Part shown: positions 16,868-26,900 of the stretch, piece by piece | Layout: each line of letters opens with the position of its first letter | Position numbering within the stretch: position 1 is the stretch's first letter | Source of the DNA: Rhodobacteraceae bacterium XHP0102 | GTDB taxonomy: Bacteria > Pseudomonadota > Alphaproteobacteria > Rhodobacterales > Rhodobacteraceae | Assembly (NCBI GenBank): GCA_025751475.1 | Contig: JAOWLD010000001.1 | Coordinates: 1,054,001-1,118,000 of the forward strand | Reading direction: 5' to 3' | DNA length: 64,000 bases | Made by a program: the position numbers and the translations under genes | The notes under the pieces: generated by a model | Database searches by the model: none | Seen by the model: the letters and a program-made list of their open reading frames with translations, nothing else | Told to the model about the DNA's origin: nothing

Positions 16868-19288
16868 ATGTCTGAGACTGCACGGGTCGTGATTATCGGC
16901 GGGGGGGTCGTGGGGGCATCGGTCCTCTATCATCTTGCCAAGGCGGGGTGGACAGACAGCCTGTTGATTGAGCGCTCCGAATTGACATCAGGCAGCACAT
17001 GGCACGCGGCAGGCGGCTGTCACACCATCAATGGTGATCCCAATGTCGCCAAACTTCAGAAATATACGATTGATCTGTATAAAGAAATTGAAGAGCTGTC
17101 AGGTCAGGCGACAGGCTTTCACATGACGGGCGGGGTGATGCTGGCCTCTACGCCTGAGCGGTTTGATTGGTTGAAATCCATTTCTGCCAAAGGGCGCTAT
17201 CAGGGCATCGAAACAGAGGTGATCACCCCCGAAGAAGCGCATGAATTGATGCCCCTGCTTGACCCCCGCCAATTCACAGGCGCGTTGCGCACCGTTGTCG
17301 ATGGTCATCTCGACCCGTCTGGCGTGACCTATGCCTATGCCAAATCCGCCAAAATTCTTGGGGCCAGATACCAAACCCACCGCATGGTCACAGGCATTAC
17401 GCGCGCGCGCGATGGCGGCTGGATTGTCCAAACCGACAAGGGCGACATTGCCTGCGAACACGTGGTGAATGCGGGCGGTCTATGGGCGCGCGAAGTGGGG
17501 CGCATGGTGGGTTTGGAGTTGCCCATCTTGGCGATGGAGCATATGTATCTGATCACCGAGGATATGCCCGAAGTGGCCGAGATTAACGCGAAAACGGGCC
17601 GCGAAGTGATCCATGCGGTCGATTTCGATGGCGAGCTGTATTTGCGCCAAGAACGTGGCGGGATGCTCATGGGCACCTATGAGAAGGCCTGCGTGCCATG
17701 GTCGACCCGTACCACGCCATGGGAATTTGGGCATGAGTTGCTGCAACCCGATATCGACCGCATCGCACCCAGCCTTGAGGTGGGGTTTGAGCATTTCCCC
17801 GCCTTTGCGAATGCGGGCATCAAACAAATCATCAACGGCCCCTTCACCTTTGCCCCCGATGGCAACCCACTGATCGGGCCTATTCGCGGGCTTGACGGGA
17901 TGTGGTCAGCCTGCGGGGTTATGGCGGGCTTTAGCCAAGGCGGCGGTGTCGGTCTGGCGCTGGCCAATTGGATCACCCAAGGCGATCCTGGGTTTGACGT
18001 TTGGGCGATGGATGTTGCGCGCTATGGCGATTGGACAACCCTCAGCTACACCAATCCAAAAGTGCACGAAAACTATTCGCGCCGCTTTTCCATCAAATTC
18101 CCGAACGAGGAATTGCAGGCCGCCCGCCCCCACAAGACCACGCCAATTTATGACCGCATGGTGGGGCTTGGCGCGCAGATGGGGGAATCTTGGGGCCTTG
18201 AAGTGCCGCTGTGGTTTGCCCCTGAAGGCGTGCGGGATCAATTCTCATGGCGGCGTTCCAGTGATTTTGACCATGTCGGGGCCGAGGCGCGCAATTTGCG
18301 CGCGAACGCGGGGCTGTTGGAAATCTCAGGCTATTCCAAGTTTCGGATCACGGGCGTGGATGCGGGCGCGTTTCTGGATCGCGTCTTGGCTTGTGCCTTG
18401 CCCAAACCTGGGCGCATGACGCTGGCCCCCATGCTTAAGGAAAACGGCAAGCTGCAAGGTGATCTCACCTGCGCCTGCCTTGATCGAGAAACCTATATGC
18501 TGTTCGGCTCAGGCATGGCCGAAAATTTCTATGCCCGTTGGTTCGAGGCGCAGAAATTAAGCACAGAAGATGTGACCATTGAGGTGATCGGCTTGGGTCT
18601 GTGCGGGCTGCATATCGCAGGGCCAAAGGCCCGTGACATCCTTGCGCAAATTGCACCAGATATGGCCGAGATGCGGTTTATGGATTTTGCCAAAATGGAT
18701 GTGGCCATGGCCCCTGCCCTTGTCGGTCGGGTCAGTTTCACGGGCGATTTGGGCTATGAGATTTGGATGCGCCCCGAATTTCAGCGCCAGATTTTCGAGG
18801 CCTTGCTGCGTGTTGGGGCGGATCACGGGCTGCGTCCTATTGGGCTGCGCGCGCTCAATTCTTTGCGTTTGGAAAAGAATTTCGGGGGATGGGCGCGCGA
18901 ATATCGGCCCGTCTATGGTCCGCTTGAGGCGGGGCTTGACCGCTTTGTGGCCTATGACAAATCCACCGATTTCATTGGCAAAGCCGCAGCCCTCGCCGAA
19001 CGGGACACGGGCGGAGCATTGCGGTTGATGAGTTTTGCGATAGACGCGCAAGATGCCGATGTGATCGGGGATGAGCCGATTGATTTTCTGGGCAAAACCA
19101 TCGGCTGGGTCACATCTGGGGGCTATGCCCATGCCAGCGCCACCTCGGTGGCCATGGGGTATGTGCCCAAAGAATATGCGGACAAAACGGATGGTTTCAC
19201 CATCGAGGTTCTGGGGCACCCCCTAAAGGCCATACCCCTGCCCCAACCCCTGTTTGATCCAGAGGCCAAAGTGATGCGCGCGCCTTAA
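16868..19288 (+). CDS. Dimethylglycine/sarcosine dehydrogenase-like flavoprotein with GcvT domain
   Basis: 806 residues. The N-terminal half is a DAO-type FAD oxidoreductase: GGGVVGASVLYHLAK binds the dinucleotide, and TSGSTWHAAGG carries the His that is the covalent FAD site in the family. The C-terminal half is an aminomethyltransferase (GcvT)-like folate-binding domain (DFDHVGAEARNLRANAGLLE onward, LRLEKNFGGWAREY). Known members demethylate dimethylglycine or sarcosine and pass the methylene group to THF. GAGAGGG precedes ATG 16868. It is transcribed alone and its stop shares the four bases TTAA with the converging holin gene. The substrate is not resolvable from sequence. Confidence 0.9.
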   Translation: MSETARVVIIGGGVVGASVLYHLAKAGWTDSLLIERSELTSGSTWHAAGGCHTINGDPNVAKLQKYTIDLYKEIEELSGQATGFHMTGGVMLASTPERFDWLKSISAKGRYQGIETEVITPEEAHELMPLLDPRQFTGALRTVVDGHLDPSGVTYAYAKSAKILGARYQTHRMVTGITRARDGGWIVQTDKGDIACEHVVNAGGLWAREVGRMVGLELPILAMEHMYLITEDMPEVAEINAKTGREVIHAVDFDGELYLRQERGGMLMGTYEKACVPWSTRTTPWEFGHELLQPDIDRIAPSLEVGFEHFPAFANAGIKQIINGPFTFAPDGNPLIGPIRGLDGMWSACGVMAGFSQGGGVGLALANWITQGDPGFDVWAMDVARYGDWTTLSYTNPKVHENYSRRFSIKFPNEELQAARPHKTTPIYDRMVGLGAQMGESWGLEVPLWFAPEGVRDQFSWRRSSDFDHVGAEARNLRANAGLLEISGYSKFRITGVDAGAFLDRVLACALPKPGRMTLAPMLKENGKLQGDLTCACLDRETYMLFGSGMAENFYARWFEAQKLSTEDVTIEVIGLGLCGLHIAGPKARDILAQIAPDMAEMRFMDFAKMDVAMAPALVGRVSFTGDLGYEIWMRPEFQRQIFEALLRVGADHGLRPIGLRALNSLRLEKNFGGWAREYRPVYGPLEAGLDRFVAYDKSTDFIGKAAALAERDTGGALRLMSFAIDAQDADVIGDEPIDFLGKTIGWVTSGGYAHASATSVAMGYVPKEYADKTDGFTIEVLGHPLKAIPLPQPLFDPEAKVMRAP

Positions 19289-19761
19289 TCGGCGCGCCAT
19301 TCCTCCAATGCAGGATTGTCACCCCGTCCTTGTCCAAAGGGCCACCATCTGCGGCGTGATGTGTGTCGGGATGTATCGGGCGCGCGTATGTAATGCATTT
19401 CGCGCGCGCCAAAATAAAAGCTGACAACCGCCCCCATCAGCCACCAAAGCGGCTCGGGCACGGATGCCAGACCCACCATCCGCGCGGCAAATGCATCTGG
19501 ATCAATCATCGCAAAGGCAAACAGCCCCATGACCGACAGCGCCATCAGGGGTCGTGGCAGGCGGTTAAGACCGTTGATCGCACGGTCAAACCCTGTGCTG
19601 CCACTATGGGCGAATTCGGCCGCATAGCTGCGCAGGATTTCTGCGCGAAATTCCGCGTCCTGTGCCTCCCGCGCGGCGGCATTCCCCGCAAAAACCTCGG
19701 ATATATTTTCAACGGTTTGCCCCAACGCCGTCAAACCCCCAAGCGCCCCCATCACTGCCAT
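19285..19761 (-). CDS. 3TM holin of the gene-transfer-agent lysis type
   Basis: 158 residues. It matches the Rhodobacterales 'holin of 3TMs, for gene-transfer release' family: an N-terminal soluble part with FAGNAAAREAQDAEFRAE, then LNRLPRPLMALSVMGLFAFA and EPLWWLMGAVVSFYFGAREMHY as membrane segments, and a charged tail. Holins make membrane lesions that let endolysin reach peptidoglycan. The gene overlaps the upstream endolysin by 10 bases (same strand), and its stop shares TTAA with the converging flavoprotein gene. No capsid genes are nearby. Confidence 0.85.
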   Translation of the reverse strand: MAVMGALGGLTALGQTVENISEVFAGNAAAREAQDAEFRAEILRSYAAEFAHSGSTGFDRAINGLNRLPRPLMALSVMGLFAFAMIDPDAFAARMVGLASVPEPLWWLMGAVVSFYFGAREMHYIRAPDTSRHTSRRRWWPFGQGRGDNPALEEWRAD

Positions 19762-20363
19762 GATTTTACCCTTTCTTGATGCTCTGCTGCGCTCAAATGA
19801 TATTTGGGCGACAGAAAAGATTCTGCGCGTGTGATCCAGCCGCCCTTGCCGCCATCTCGTTTGCGCGCGAATTTGCGCAAGGGCGGTCGCTGATCGGCCA
19901 AACGGTAATAAAAATTGCGCCGCGCAATCGCATAAGCATCGACAAGCGCGCGCGCGTTTTTCGCTGCTGCCGCATCGGATGCACGCGCGGTTTGCGGGCC
20001 GATTGCACCATCCACAGCAATGTCAAACCCCATGTCGCGCAACAGGCGTTGCAACAAAATCACCGCCTGCGCGCCTGCATTCACCTGCATATCATAGACC
20101 ACAGGTTGCAACAGCGGCGGCAGCAGATAAATCCGTGGCGCACGGTAATATTCAGCTTCGAAAATCTCGATGGCAATTGTGCGGGTTAACCGCAGAATAT
20201 CATCGCGGTCAACATCGCCATCCCCATCAAGATCGCGCCCCAAACGCTGAAGCGTGGCTAAGGTGATGCCAAAATTGGTCGGCCCACCTGGATCATCGGG
20301 ATCATCCGAAAATCCACCCTCGTGCCTGAGAATATCCTGTGAGATTGCCCGAACCGAAAGCAT
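19752..20363 (-). CDS. GH108-type N-acetylmuramidase (endolysin) with peptidoglycan-binding domain
   Basis: 203 residues. The N-terminal muramidase has the catalytic motif HEGGFSDDPDDPGGPTNFGI (the EGG Glu). An insertion DGDGDVDRDD looks like an EF-hand-like acidic loop. The C-terminal part (QVNAGAQAVILLQRLLRDMG to DGAIGPQT) is a peptidoglycan-binding module. There is no signal peptide, as expected for holin-dependent release. It is coupled to the holin gene. In Rhodobacter capsulatus the GTA lysis genes are likewise an endolysin-holin pair apart from the structural cluster. Confidence 0.9.
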   Translation of the reverse strand: MLSVRAISQDILRHEGGFSDDPDDPGGPTNFGITLATLQRLGRDLDGDGDVDRDDILRLTRTIAIEIFEAEYYRAPRIYLLPPLLQPVVYDMQVNAGAQAVILLQRLLRDMGFDIAVDGAIGPQTARASDAAAAKNARALVDAYAIARRNFYYRLADQRPPLRKFARKRDGGKGGWITRAESFLSPKYHLSAAEHQERVKSWQ

Positions 20364-20438
20364 GGGCGCACCCTCCCTGCTCTGCGGTTGACGATGGCAG
20401 GGGGTTTAACAGGAAATGGTTAATGATGTGCGAATGGA

Positions 20439-21800
20439 TCAGCGAAAGGCGTGCAAGCGACCATCGGCGCTGACGACATATAGCGTGCCGTTGACGATAA
20501 TGGGCTTGCTGGCCGCACCGCCACGCAGGGCAAGGCTACCATCGCGCTGCTCACCCGTTTCGGGATCAAAGCGCAGAATTTCGCCATCGCCCGTGGCCAA
20601 GATCAAATCACCCCCCGCCAAAAGCGGGCCGTAATAGGTGAAGACCGCTTTGCGCCGCCGCTCGCGGCGCGCCTCGTAAAGGGGCAATTCGGTTTCCCAA
20701 ATCACCTCGCCAGTGGATTGATCCAAGCGGATCAGCGCATTGCGATCCGACACGAAGAACACGGAATTGCCCGCAACAATCAGCCCAGAATAGGCCCCTT
20801 CGCTTGCGGTCCAAATGCGCTCGCCCGACCCCGCATCCATCGACACCACACGGCCCGATAGATTGCCCGCATAGAGCCTGCCACCCGTGATCACAGGGTC
20901 AGACGTGATATCGTTGATGTAGTTATAGGCCACACCGATCCGTTCACCCGCCACCGCGCCAGACCAGACCCGCACACCCGATTGGCGCAACGCGCCCGTA
21001 AGCTCGCCCGATCCGAAGGGGAAAATCACCAAGCGCGCCGTGATAGCGGGCGATGGGCTGCCCGAGAGAACCGCCGCAGCCCCCGATGCGGGGATCTCCC
21101 ACCGCACACGGCCTGTGGCCGCGTCAATCGCATAGGCCTGATCATTTCGCGCTGTCACATAAACAACACCGCCCGAAACGGTGGGCGCACCCAAAGTGGC
21201 GCCCAGACGTTGGCGCCAGTTGATCGCACCGCTTGTGGCATCTAGGGCAATCAATTCCCCATAGCCCGTTGTAGCGAAGATCTGATCACCGCTTGCGCCA
21301 AGACCGCCGCCCGAAACGCCGCCGTCCCGTTCGCTGGCTGGGGTCAAATCAACCCGCCAGATCACTGCGCCTGAGGGCGAAGTGGCCTGTAGACCCGCCG
21401 CACTGTCCAACGTAATCACCGCGCCATTGGTGAAAATCGGGTCAGCGGTGAGGCGCGTGCGGCGGCCATTTCCTGCACCGATATCCGCCGACCATTGCAA
21501 ACTGGCAGCCGAGGAAAAGGACAGCGCAGGTATCGCGTTGGCCGCATTCGCACCGCGCAAGGGCCATGCCTCAAGGTTCTGCGGCGCGGGGGCTGCAAAG
21601 GGAACAATCACATCCGCGTCCGAGACTTCGATATCCACTTCGGCGGCATCAGGTAGGGTCTGAGACAGCGGCACACGGGTGTCAAACCGCTCGCCCTCCA
21701 AAATTTGTTCACGTTCGCATCCCGCCAAAAGGGCAAGGGCCAAAACACCAATGCCGCCATAACGGGCCAGCAGTTTCGCAGAAGAGATGGTGCTGTGCAT
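20439..21800 (-). CDS. bamB: BamB-like outer-membrane assembly lipoprotein (PQQ-type beta-propeller)
   Basis: 453 residues. A lipoprotein signal with lipobox LLAGC places Cys28 as the lipidated residue. It is followed by seven or eight PQQ-like propeller repeats (WRVDLTPASERDGGV, GAINWRQRLGATLGAPTVSGG, GRVRWEIP, GERIWTASEGAYSG, GEVIWETELPL). BamB helps BamA insert outer-membrane proteins. It lies 14 bases after the YfgM-like gene; in many alphaproteobacteria the GTPase gene der follows bamB, but here the GTA lysis pair follows. Confidence 0.85.
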   Translation of the reverse strand: MHSTISSAKLLARYGGIGVLALALLAGCEREQILEGERFDTRVPLSQTLPDAAEVDIEVSDADVIVPFAAPAPQNLEAWPLRGANAANAIPALSFSSAASLQWSADIGAGNGRRTRLTADPIFTNGAVITLDSAAGLQATSPSGAVIWRVDLTPASERDGGVSGGGLGASGDQIFATTGYGELIALDATSGAINWRQRLGATLGAPTVSGGVVYVTARNDQAYAIDAATGRVRWEIPASGAAAVLSGSPSPAITARLVIFPFGSGELTGALRQSGVRVWSGAVAGERIGVAYNYINDITSDPVITGGRLYAGNLSGRVVSMDAGSGERIWTASEGAYSGLIVAGNSVFFVSDRNALIRLDQSTGEVIWETELPLYEARRERRRKAVFTYYGPLLAGGDLILATGDGEILRFDPETGEQRDGSLALRGGAASKPIIVNGTLYVVSADGRLHAFR

Positions 21801-21814
21801 TCAAAAACGCCCCT

Positions 21815-22486
21815 TTATTCGGATGCCGCGCTCTGGCCAGTAAGTGTTGCGCCACTTTCAAGGGCGAGGATAAGCGCCGTGATACGGTCGCGCTGTGAAA
21901 AGGTGACAACCGATTGTTCGCTCAGGGCGCGCAAGGCCGCAACCGCACCCGCCCTATCGCCTGCATTCAGCATTTCAAGCGCCTGCATCTCCCGCGCAAG
22001 CCCCGCGAACGGCGCACCATCCTCCGCCAAACGGGCCAAGGTGGCCGCGCGCAACCCCTCATCTGCAAGCGGTGCAAGCATATGCGCGCGCAGCAAGGCC
22101 AAATCACGGTACCGCGGCAAGATATCGGGTCTGTCCGCTATCGCGCGCAACGCCGCCGCTGCGGCGGGCGCATCCTCGGCGCTGAGGTCCGAGGCGCGAA
22201 TAAAGGTCAAGATCACATCTTGGTTATCCGCTTGCGGAACAATCTGTGACAAGGCCGCGGCGCGGTCCTCTGGATCGGACAGATCAAGCGCGGCAATCAC
22301 CGCATCGCCAAAGCTTTGCGCAGATTGCGTTGCGCGGTTGAGGCTGATTTCGCGGTAAGCCGCAGCACCCACCAACATAACAACCGCTAAAACGCCAATC
22401 CAGCCCCATTTTTTCAGCGCACGAAACAGCTGATCGCGGCGCAATTCCTCGGTGACTTCGTCAATAAAACTGTCGCTTTGGCTCAT
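21815..22486 (-). CDS. YfgM-like membrane-anchored tetratricopeptide protein
   Basis: 223 residues from ATG 22486 (MSQSDSFIDEVTEELRRDQ); an upstream in-frame start at 22528 adds 14 residues unlike the family. One membrane helix (KWGWIGVLAVVMLVGAAAY) follows a short cytoplasmic head. The periplasmic part is Ala-rich helical TPR-like (QIVPQADNQDVILTFIRASDL, AGLAREMQALEMLNAGDRAG). YfgM-like proteins accompany BamB and chaperone periplasmic traffic. Confidence 0.8.
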   Translation of the reverse strand: MSQSDSFIDEVTEELRRDQLFRALKKWGWIGVLAVVMLVGAAAYREISLNRATQSAQSFGDAVIAALDLSDPEDRAAALSQIVPQADNQDVILTFIRASDLSAEDAPAAAAALRAIADRPDILPRYRDLALLRAHMLAPLADEGLRAATLARLAEDGAPFAGLAREMQALEMLNAGDRAGAVAALRALSEQSVVTFSQRDRITALILALESGATLTGQSAASE

Positions 22487-22782
22487 TGGTCGCGCGTCTT
22501 TCCCATGCAATGTGAAAACCCTCGACACTCACTTAACGCGAAGCACCTATCTTTGCCAAGAGCAAGCAGGCCAACGCGGCTTTATTCAAATCCGCTGGGT
22601 GCGATACGCGACACAAATAAAACTAAACCAAACAGTTCATTCTTGCGAAGCGCGGTGAAAAAGTCTAATCTAAACTCAATCGTTCACTCGTATGCGGGTT
22701 AGAACCCCCTTGGCCTTTTGATCTAACGACCCAATCTAAAAGGGGCACACACAGCGCAGGCGCCCCGACACGAGGATTTTTT
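22487..22782. promoter_or_regulatory. Divergent intergenic region upstream of RND efflux operon
   Basis: Almost 300 bases without a convincing gene. Contents seen: repeated TCTAA words (TCTAATCTAAA at 22664-22674, TCTAA at 22722, TCTAAA at 22735-22740), similar GTTCATTC and GTTCACTC words at about 22635 and 22682, and a GGGTT-AG-AACCC inverted repeat at 22696-22707. These may be operators for an efflux regulator, but no regulator gene is adjacent. Confidence 0.35.
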
Positions 22783-23979
22783 ATGCGGCTTTTTCAAATC
22801 ATTACGGCGGCTTTGGTCTGCGTGGCGCTCTATGTGTTGATTTTTCAACGCGATGCGCTGATGGGGCAGGACGCTCAGGCCACGGCAGAGGCCGCGACCA
22901 ACGCCACAGAAAGCGCCACTGATACGGATGATGCGGCACAAATGCGGGTTGTCGTTTTGCCCAGTGAGGCAAGGATGATTTCAGATGCCGTGCGGTTGCG
23001 TGGCCGCTCCGAGGCGGCGCGCTTTGTCGAGATTCGTGCAGAAACCGCAGGCCGTATCATTTCCGATCCCATTAAATCGGGCGCATTCGTCACGGCGGGG
23101 GATATTTTGTGCCAGATTGATGAGGGCACCCGCGCCGCCGCCTTGGCAGAGGCCGAAGCCGCGCGCAGCACTGCAGAGGCGCAGTTGAACGCCGCAGAAA
23201 TAGATGCCAACGCCGCAGCACGGCTCAATGAAAGTGGCTTCGCCTCAGAAACCCGTGCCGCGGGCGCCTCCGCCGCGCTGCGCAGCGCACAGGCCGCTTT
23301 GCGTTCGGCAGAGGCCGCCATCGACCGCGCCGCCGAGGAATTGTCGCGCATCGAAATTCGCGCGCCCTTTGATGGGCTGTTGGAAAGCGATACAGCCGAG
23401 CTTGGCACATTGATGCAACCCGGCGCTTTATGCGCCACTGTGATTGATCTTGATCCCATAAAATTCGTGGGCTTCCTCCCCGAGGCGGAATTGGCGCGGG
23501 TCGACATCGGCCAAACGGCCACCACGCGGCTTGTGGACGGGCGCGAGGTGACGGGTCAGGTGCGGTTTGTGGCGCGCTCCGCTGACCCGCAGACCCGCAC
23601 CTTCCGCGTTGAGATCGAAGCAGAAAACCCCGATTTGACCATTGCAGACGGGCAAAGCGCGGAAATCTCTATCGCCACAGCAGGCACCGCTGCGCATTTG
23701 CTGCCCAGTTCCGCATTGACCTTGGACGATCAGGGCCAATTGGGGCTGCGGATTGTCACAGACGAGAACCGCGTGCAATTCAGGCCCGCAACCATGATGC
23801 GCGACACGCCTGATGGTGTGTTGGTCACGGGTCTGCCTGATCAGGCGCGGGTGATTATCGTGGGGCAGGAATTCGTGTCAGACGGGGTCGCTGTCACGCC
23901 CGTATCGGTGAAGGACATCCCCCTTGGTGAAAACGCCAGTCTTGATGCGCTCAGAGACACGCTTGGGGGCGGCCAATGA
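22783..23979 (+). CDS. RND efflux periplasmic adaptor (membrane fusion protein)
   Basis: 398 residues. An N-terminal membrane anchor (IITAALVCVALYVLIF) precedes a lipoyl/barrel-sandwich half-motif (RAETAGRIISDPIKSGAFVTAGDILCQID), an Ala-rich coiled-coil hairpin (AALAEAEAARSTAEAQLNAA), the second half (IRAPFDGLLESDTAELGTLM) and the beta-barrel (KFVGFLPEAELARVDIG). It links the inner-membrane pump to an outer-membrane channel; no TolC gene is here. Its end overlaps the permease start by 4 bases. The substrate is unknown. Confidence 0.9.
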   Translation: MRLFQIITAALVCVALYVLIFQRDALMGQDAQATAEAATNATESATDTDDAAQMRVVVLPSEARMISDAVRLRGRSEAARFVEIRAETAGRIISDPIKSGAFVTAGDILCQIDEGTRAAALAEAEAARSTAEAQLNAAEIDANAAARLNESGFASETRAAGASAALRSAQAALRSAEAAIDRAAEELSRIEIRAPFDGLLESDTAELGTLMQPGALCATVIDLDPIKFVGFLPEAELARVDIGQTATTRLVDGREVTGQVRFVARSADPQTRTFRVEIEAENPDLTIADGQSAEISIATAGTAAHLLPSSALTLDDQGQLGLRIVTDENRVQFRPATMMRDTPDGVLVTGLPDQARVIIVGQEFVSDGVAVTPVSVKDIPLGENASLDALRDTLGGGQ

Positions 23980-26900
23980 TCGGTGTTATTGATTGGGCCG
24001 CGTCCCGCGCGCGGATGGTGATCGCCTTTATCGTGCTGTCCCTAACGGTTGGGGCAGCGGCATATGTGGGCCTGCCCAAAGAGGGTGAACCCGATATCGA
24101 CATCCCAGGTCTGTTCGTATCGGTCCCCTTCCCTGGCATTTCCGCCGAGGACAGCGAGCGCCAATTGGTGCGTCCGATGGAGGCGGAATTTCAAGACCTC
24201 GATGGCCTGACCACCGTCACGGCCACCGCCGCCGAAGGCTTCGCGGGGGTATTTCTAGAATTTGAATTTGGATGGGACAAGTCAGCGACCATTGCCGATG
24301 TGCGCGATGCGATGAACCGTGCCGAAGGAAATTTTCCGCAAGGGGCCGAGAATTACACGATCAACGAGATTAATTTCTCGGAATTTCCCATTATCATCGT
24401 GGCCCTGTCTGGCCAAGCGCCTGAGCGCACCTTGATCCGCATCGCCCAAGACTTGCAGGATCGGCTTGAGGGTTTATCGCCCATTCTTGAGGCGGGTATC
24501 GCAGGCGCGCGGGACGAGATGCTGGAGGTGTTGATCGATCCGCTTGCGCTTGAGGCCTATAATGTCACAGCCCAAGAATTGATCAGTGCAGTGGTCAACA
24601 ACAACCAATTGATTGCGGCGGGCGTGGTCAATACCCCCTCAGGGGCCCTGTCGGTGCGCATCCCCTCCTCTTTCGAAAGCCCTGCGGATGTATACGCCCT
24701 GCCTGTCAAGGTGAATGGCGACCGTGTGGTGACCTTGGGTGATTTGGCGCAAATCCGTCTGACCTACGAGGATCGCGCAGGATCAGCACGGTTTAACGGC
24801 AATCCAACCATCGCGCTTCAGGTGATCAAACGGCAAGGATTCAACATCATCGACACGGCCAATCTGGTCCGCGCGGAATTGGCCGCCTTTGAGGCGGAAC
24901 TGCCCGCAGAATTGCGCGCAGCGGTGGATCTGACGGCGTCATTGGACCAATCGGTGACGGTTGCATCCATGGTGTCGCAATTGGAAGGCTCGGTGCTGAC
25001 GGCCATTGCCTTGGTGATGATCGTGGTCTTGGCCACGCTTGGCACACGCTCGGCCTTGCTTGTGGGATTTGCGATCCCGACCTCCTTTTTGCTGTGTTTC
25101 ATCTTCCTTGGCTTGATGGGCATCGCGGTGTCCAACATCGTCATGTTTGGCCTGATCTTGGCGGTTGGGATGTTGGTGGACGGGGCCATTGTCGTGGTCG
25201 AATATGCGGATAAACGCCTTCAGGCGGGTGCGCGCCCGATGCAGGCCTATACCGATGCGGCAAAGCGGATGTTCTGGCCTGTGATCTCGTCCACCGCGAC
25301 AACGCTCTGTGCGTTTTTGCCAATGCTGTTCTGGCCAGGTGTCGCGGGTGAATTTATGGGTATGCTGCCCGTGACGTTGATTTTTGTGCTCTCCGCTTCG
25401 CTGATTGTGGCGTTGATCTATTTGCCTGTAATGGGCGGTGTCGCCGCACGGCTGACCCGCAGCGCAGATAAATTTGGGGTGCATCTGATGCGCATGGTGC
25501 CAAATCGCGCGATCCGTATGGCGATGGCGGTTGTGGTGGGTTTTGGCGTGTTTCAATCCGCGCTCTTGGTGATGCGCGGGGGCGGTGCAGATGCGCAGAC
25601 CCCTGCCCTGTTGGCCATTCTACCAGGCGTTGTCGCCTTTGCGCTGACGGGTCTTATGATGTCCATCATCATGGGCACATTGGTGCGCCCGCGCACCGCA
25701 AGCCGCATTGATGCAGGATACAAGCGCAGCCCTTTGGGCAAGGCGCTGGAGCGTCTTGTGGGCAATCCAGTTGCGCCCGTTGTGACCATTATTGCCGTTT
25801 TGGGGTTCGTCTTTGCGACCTTTATCTATTACGGCAGCAACAACAATGGCGTTGATTTCTTCGTGGAAACGGAGCCAGAAAACGCGATTGTCTATGTGCG
25901 CGCACGGGGCAATCTGTCGGTGGAAGAAAAAGACGCGTTGGTCACGCAGGTTGAGGCGCGGGTGCTCGGATTTGAAGGCGTGCGCGATGTCTTTGCCTTT
26001 TCGGGTGATGGCGGCCTCAACAACAACACAGGCGGCGCAAGCGCCCCTGCCGATACAATCGGGCAGGTGCAAATCGAATTGGCCCCATGGGGGGCGCGGG
26101 ATCGCGGCAGTGTGATTCTGGACGCAATCCAAGCCGAATTGGACCTTATTCCAGGCATCCAGACCGAAATCTTTGAACAGGCCAACGGCCCCGCAGCGGG
26201 CAAACCGATTGATCTGGAAATCACAGGCGATGATTTTGCCCTGTTGCAGCAGGCCACCGCGCGGATGCGGGATTATTTCACCGCCTTCGAGGGGCTGACA
26301 TCGGTCGAAGACACGCTGCCCTTGCCTGGCATTGACTGGCAAATCAATGTCGATGTCGAGGCCGCAGGGCGTTATGGCGCGGATGTGGCCACCGTGGGCG
26401 CCATGGTGCAGCTGGTCACGCGCGGCATTTTGCTCGACCAGATGCGCGTGCCAACGTCCGATGACGAGATTGAAATCCGCGTGCGCTTTCCATCCGATGC
26501 GCGGGTTTTGTCCACTTTGGATACGCTGCGCGTGCGCACCGCCGATGGTCTGGTGCCGCTGTCCAATTTTGTCTCTTGGGAACCCGTCCGCCGCTTGGCG
26601 GAAATCCAACGCTTGGATCAATCGCGGATTTTTCAGGTCAAGGCCGATGTGGTCTCAGGGCTTGTTCGGGTGGAGCAAGACGGGCGCGCTTTGGGGATGT
26701 TGCGCAATGCAGCCCCCGAACACGCAAATGCCACTGCAGAATTCAGCAAGGATGGGCGCGATTATGTGCTCTACAGCCTCGCCGAAGGGATCACGCGCGC
26801 AGAGTTGCAAGAGGCGCTTGAGGGCCCTGTTGATCTGATTGCGATCACCGCGAATGAACGCATCGCCGCGCTCACAGAGGCGTTGGAAACAGGTGCCCTT

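Noticed and set aside
22452-22702. Short frames of 68-74 codons in the efflux promoter region
   Set aside because: They overlap each other in different frames, have no ribosome site or recognisable residues, and the region looks regulatory.
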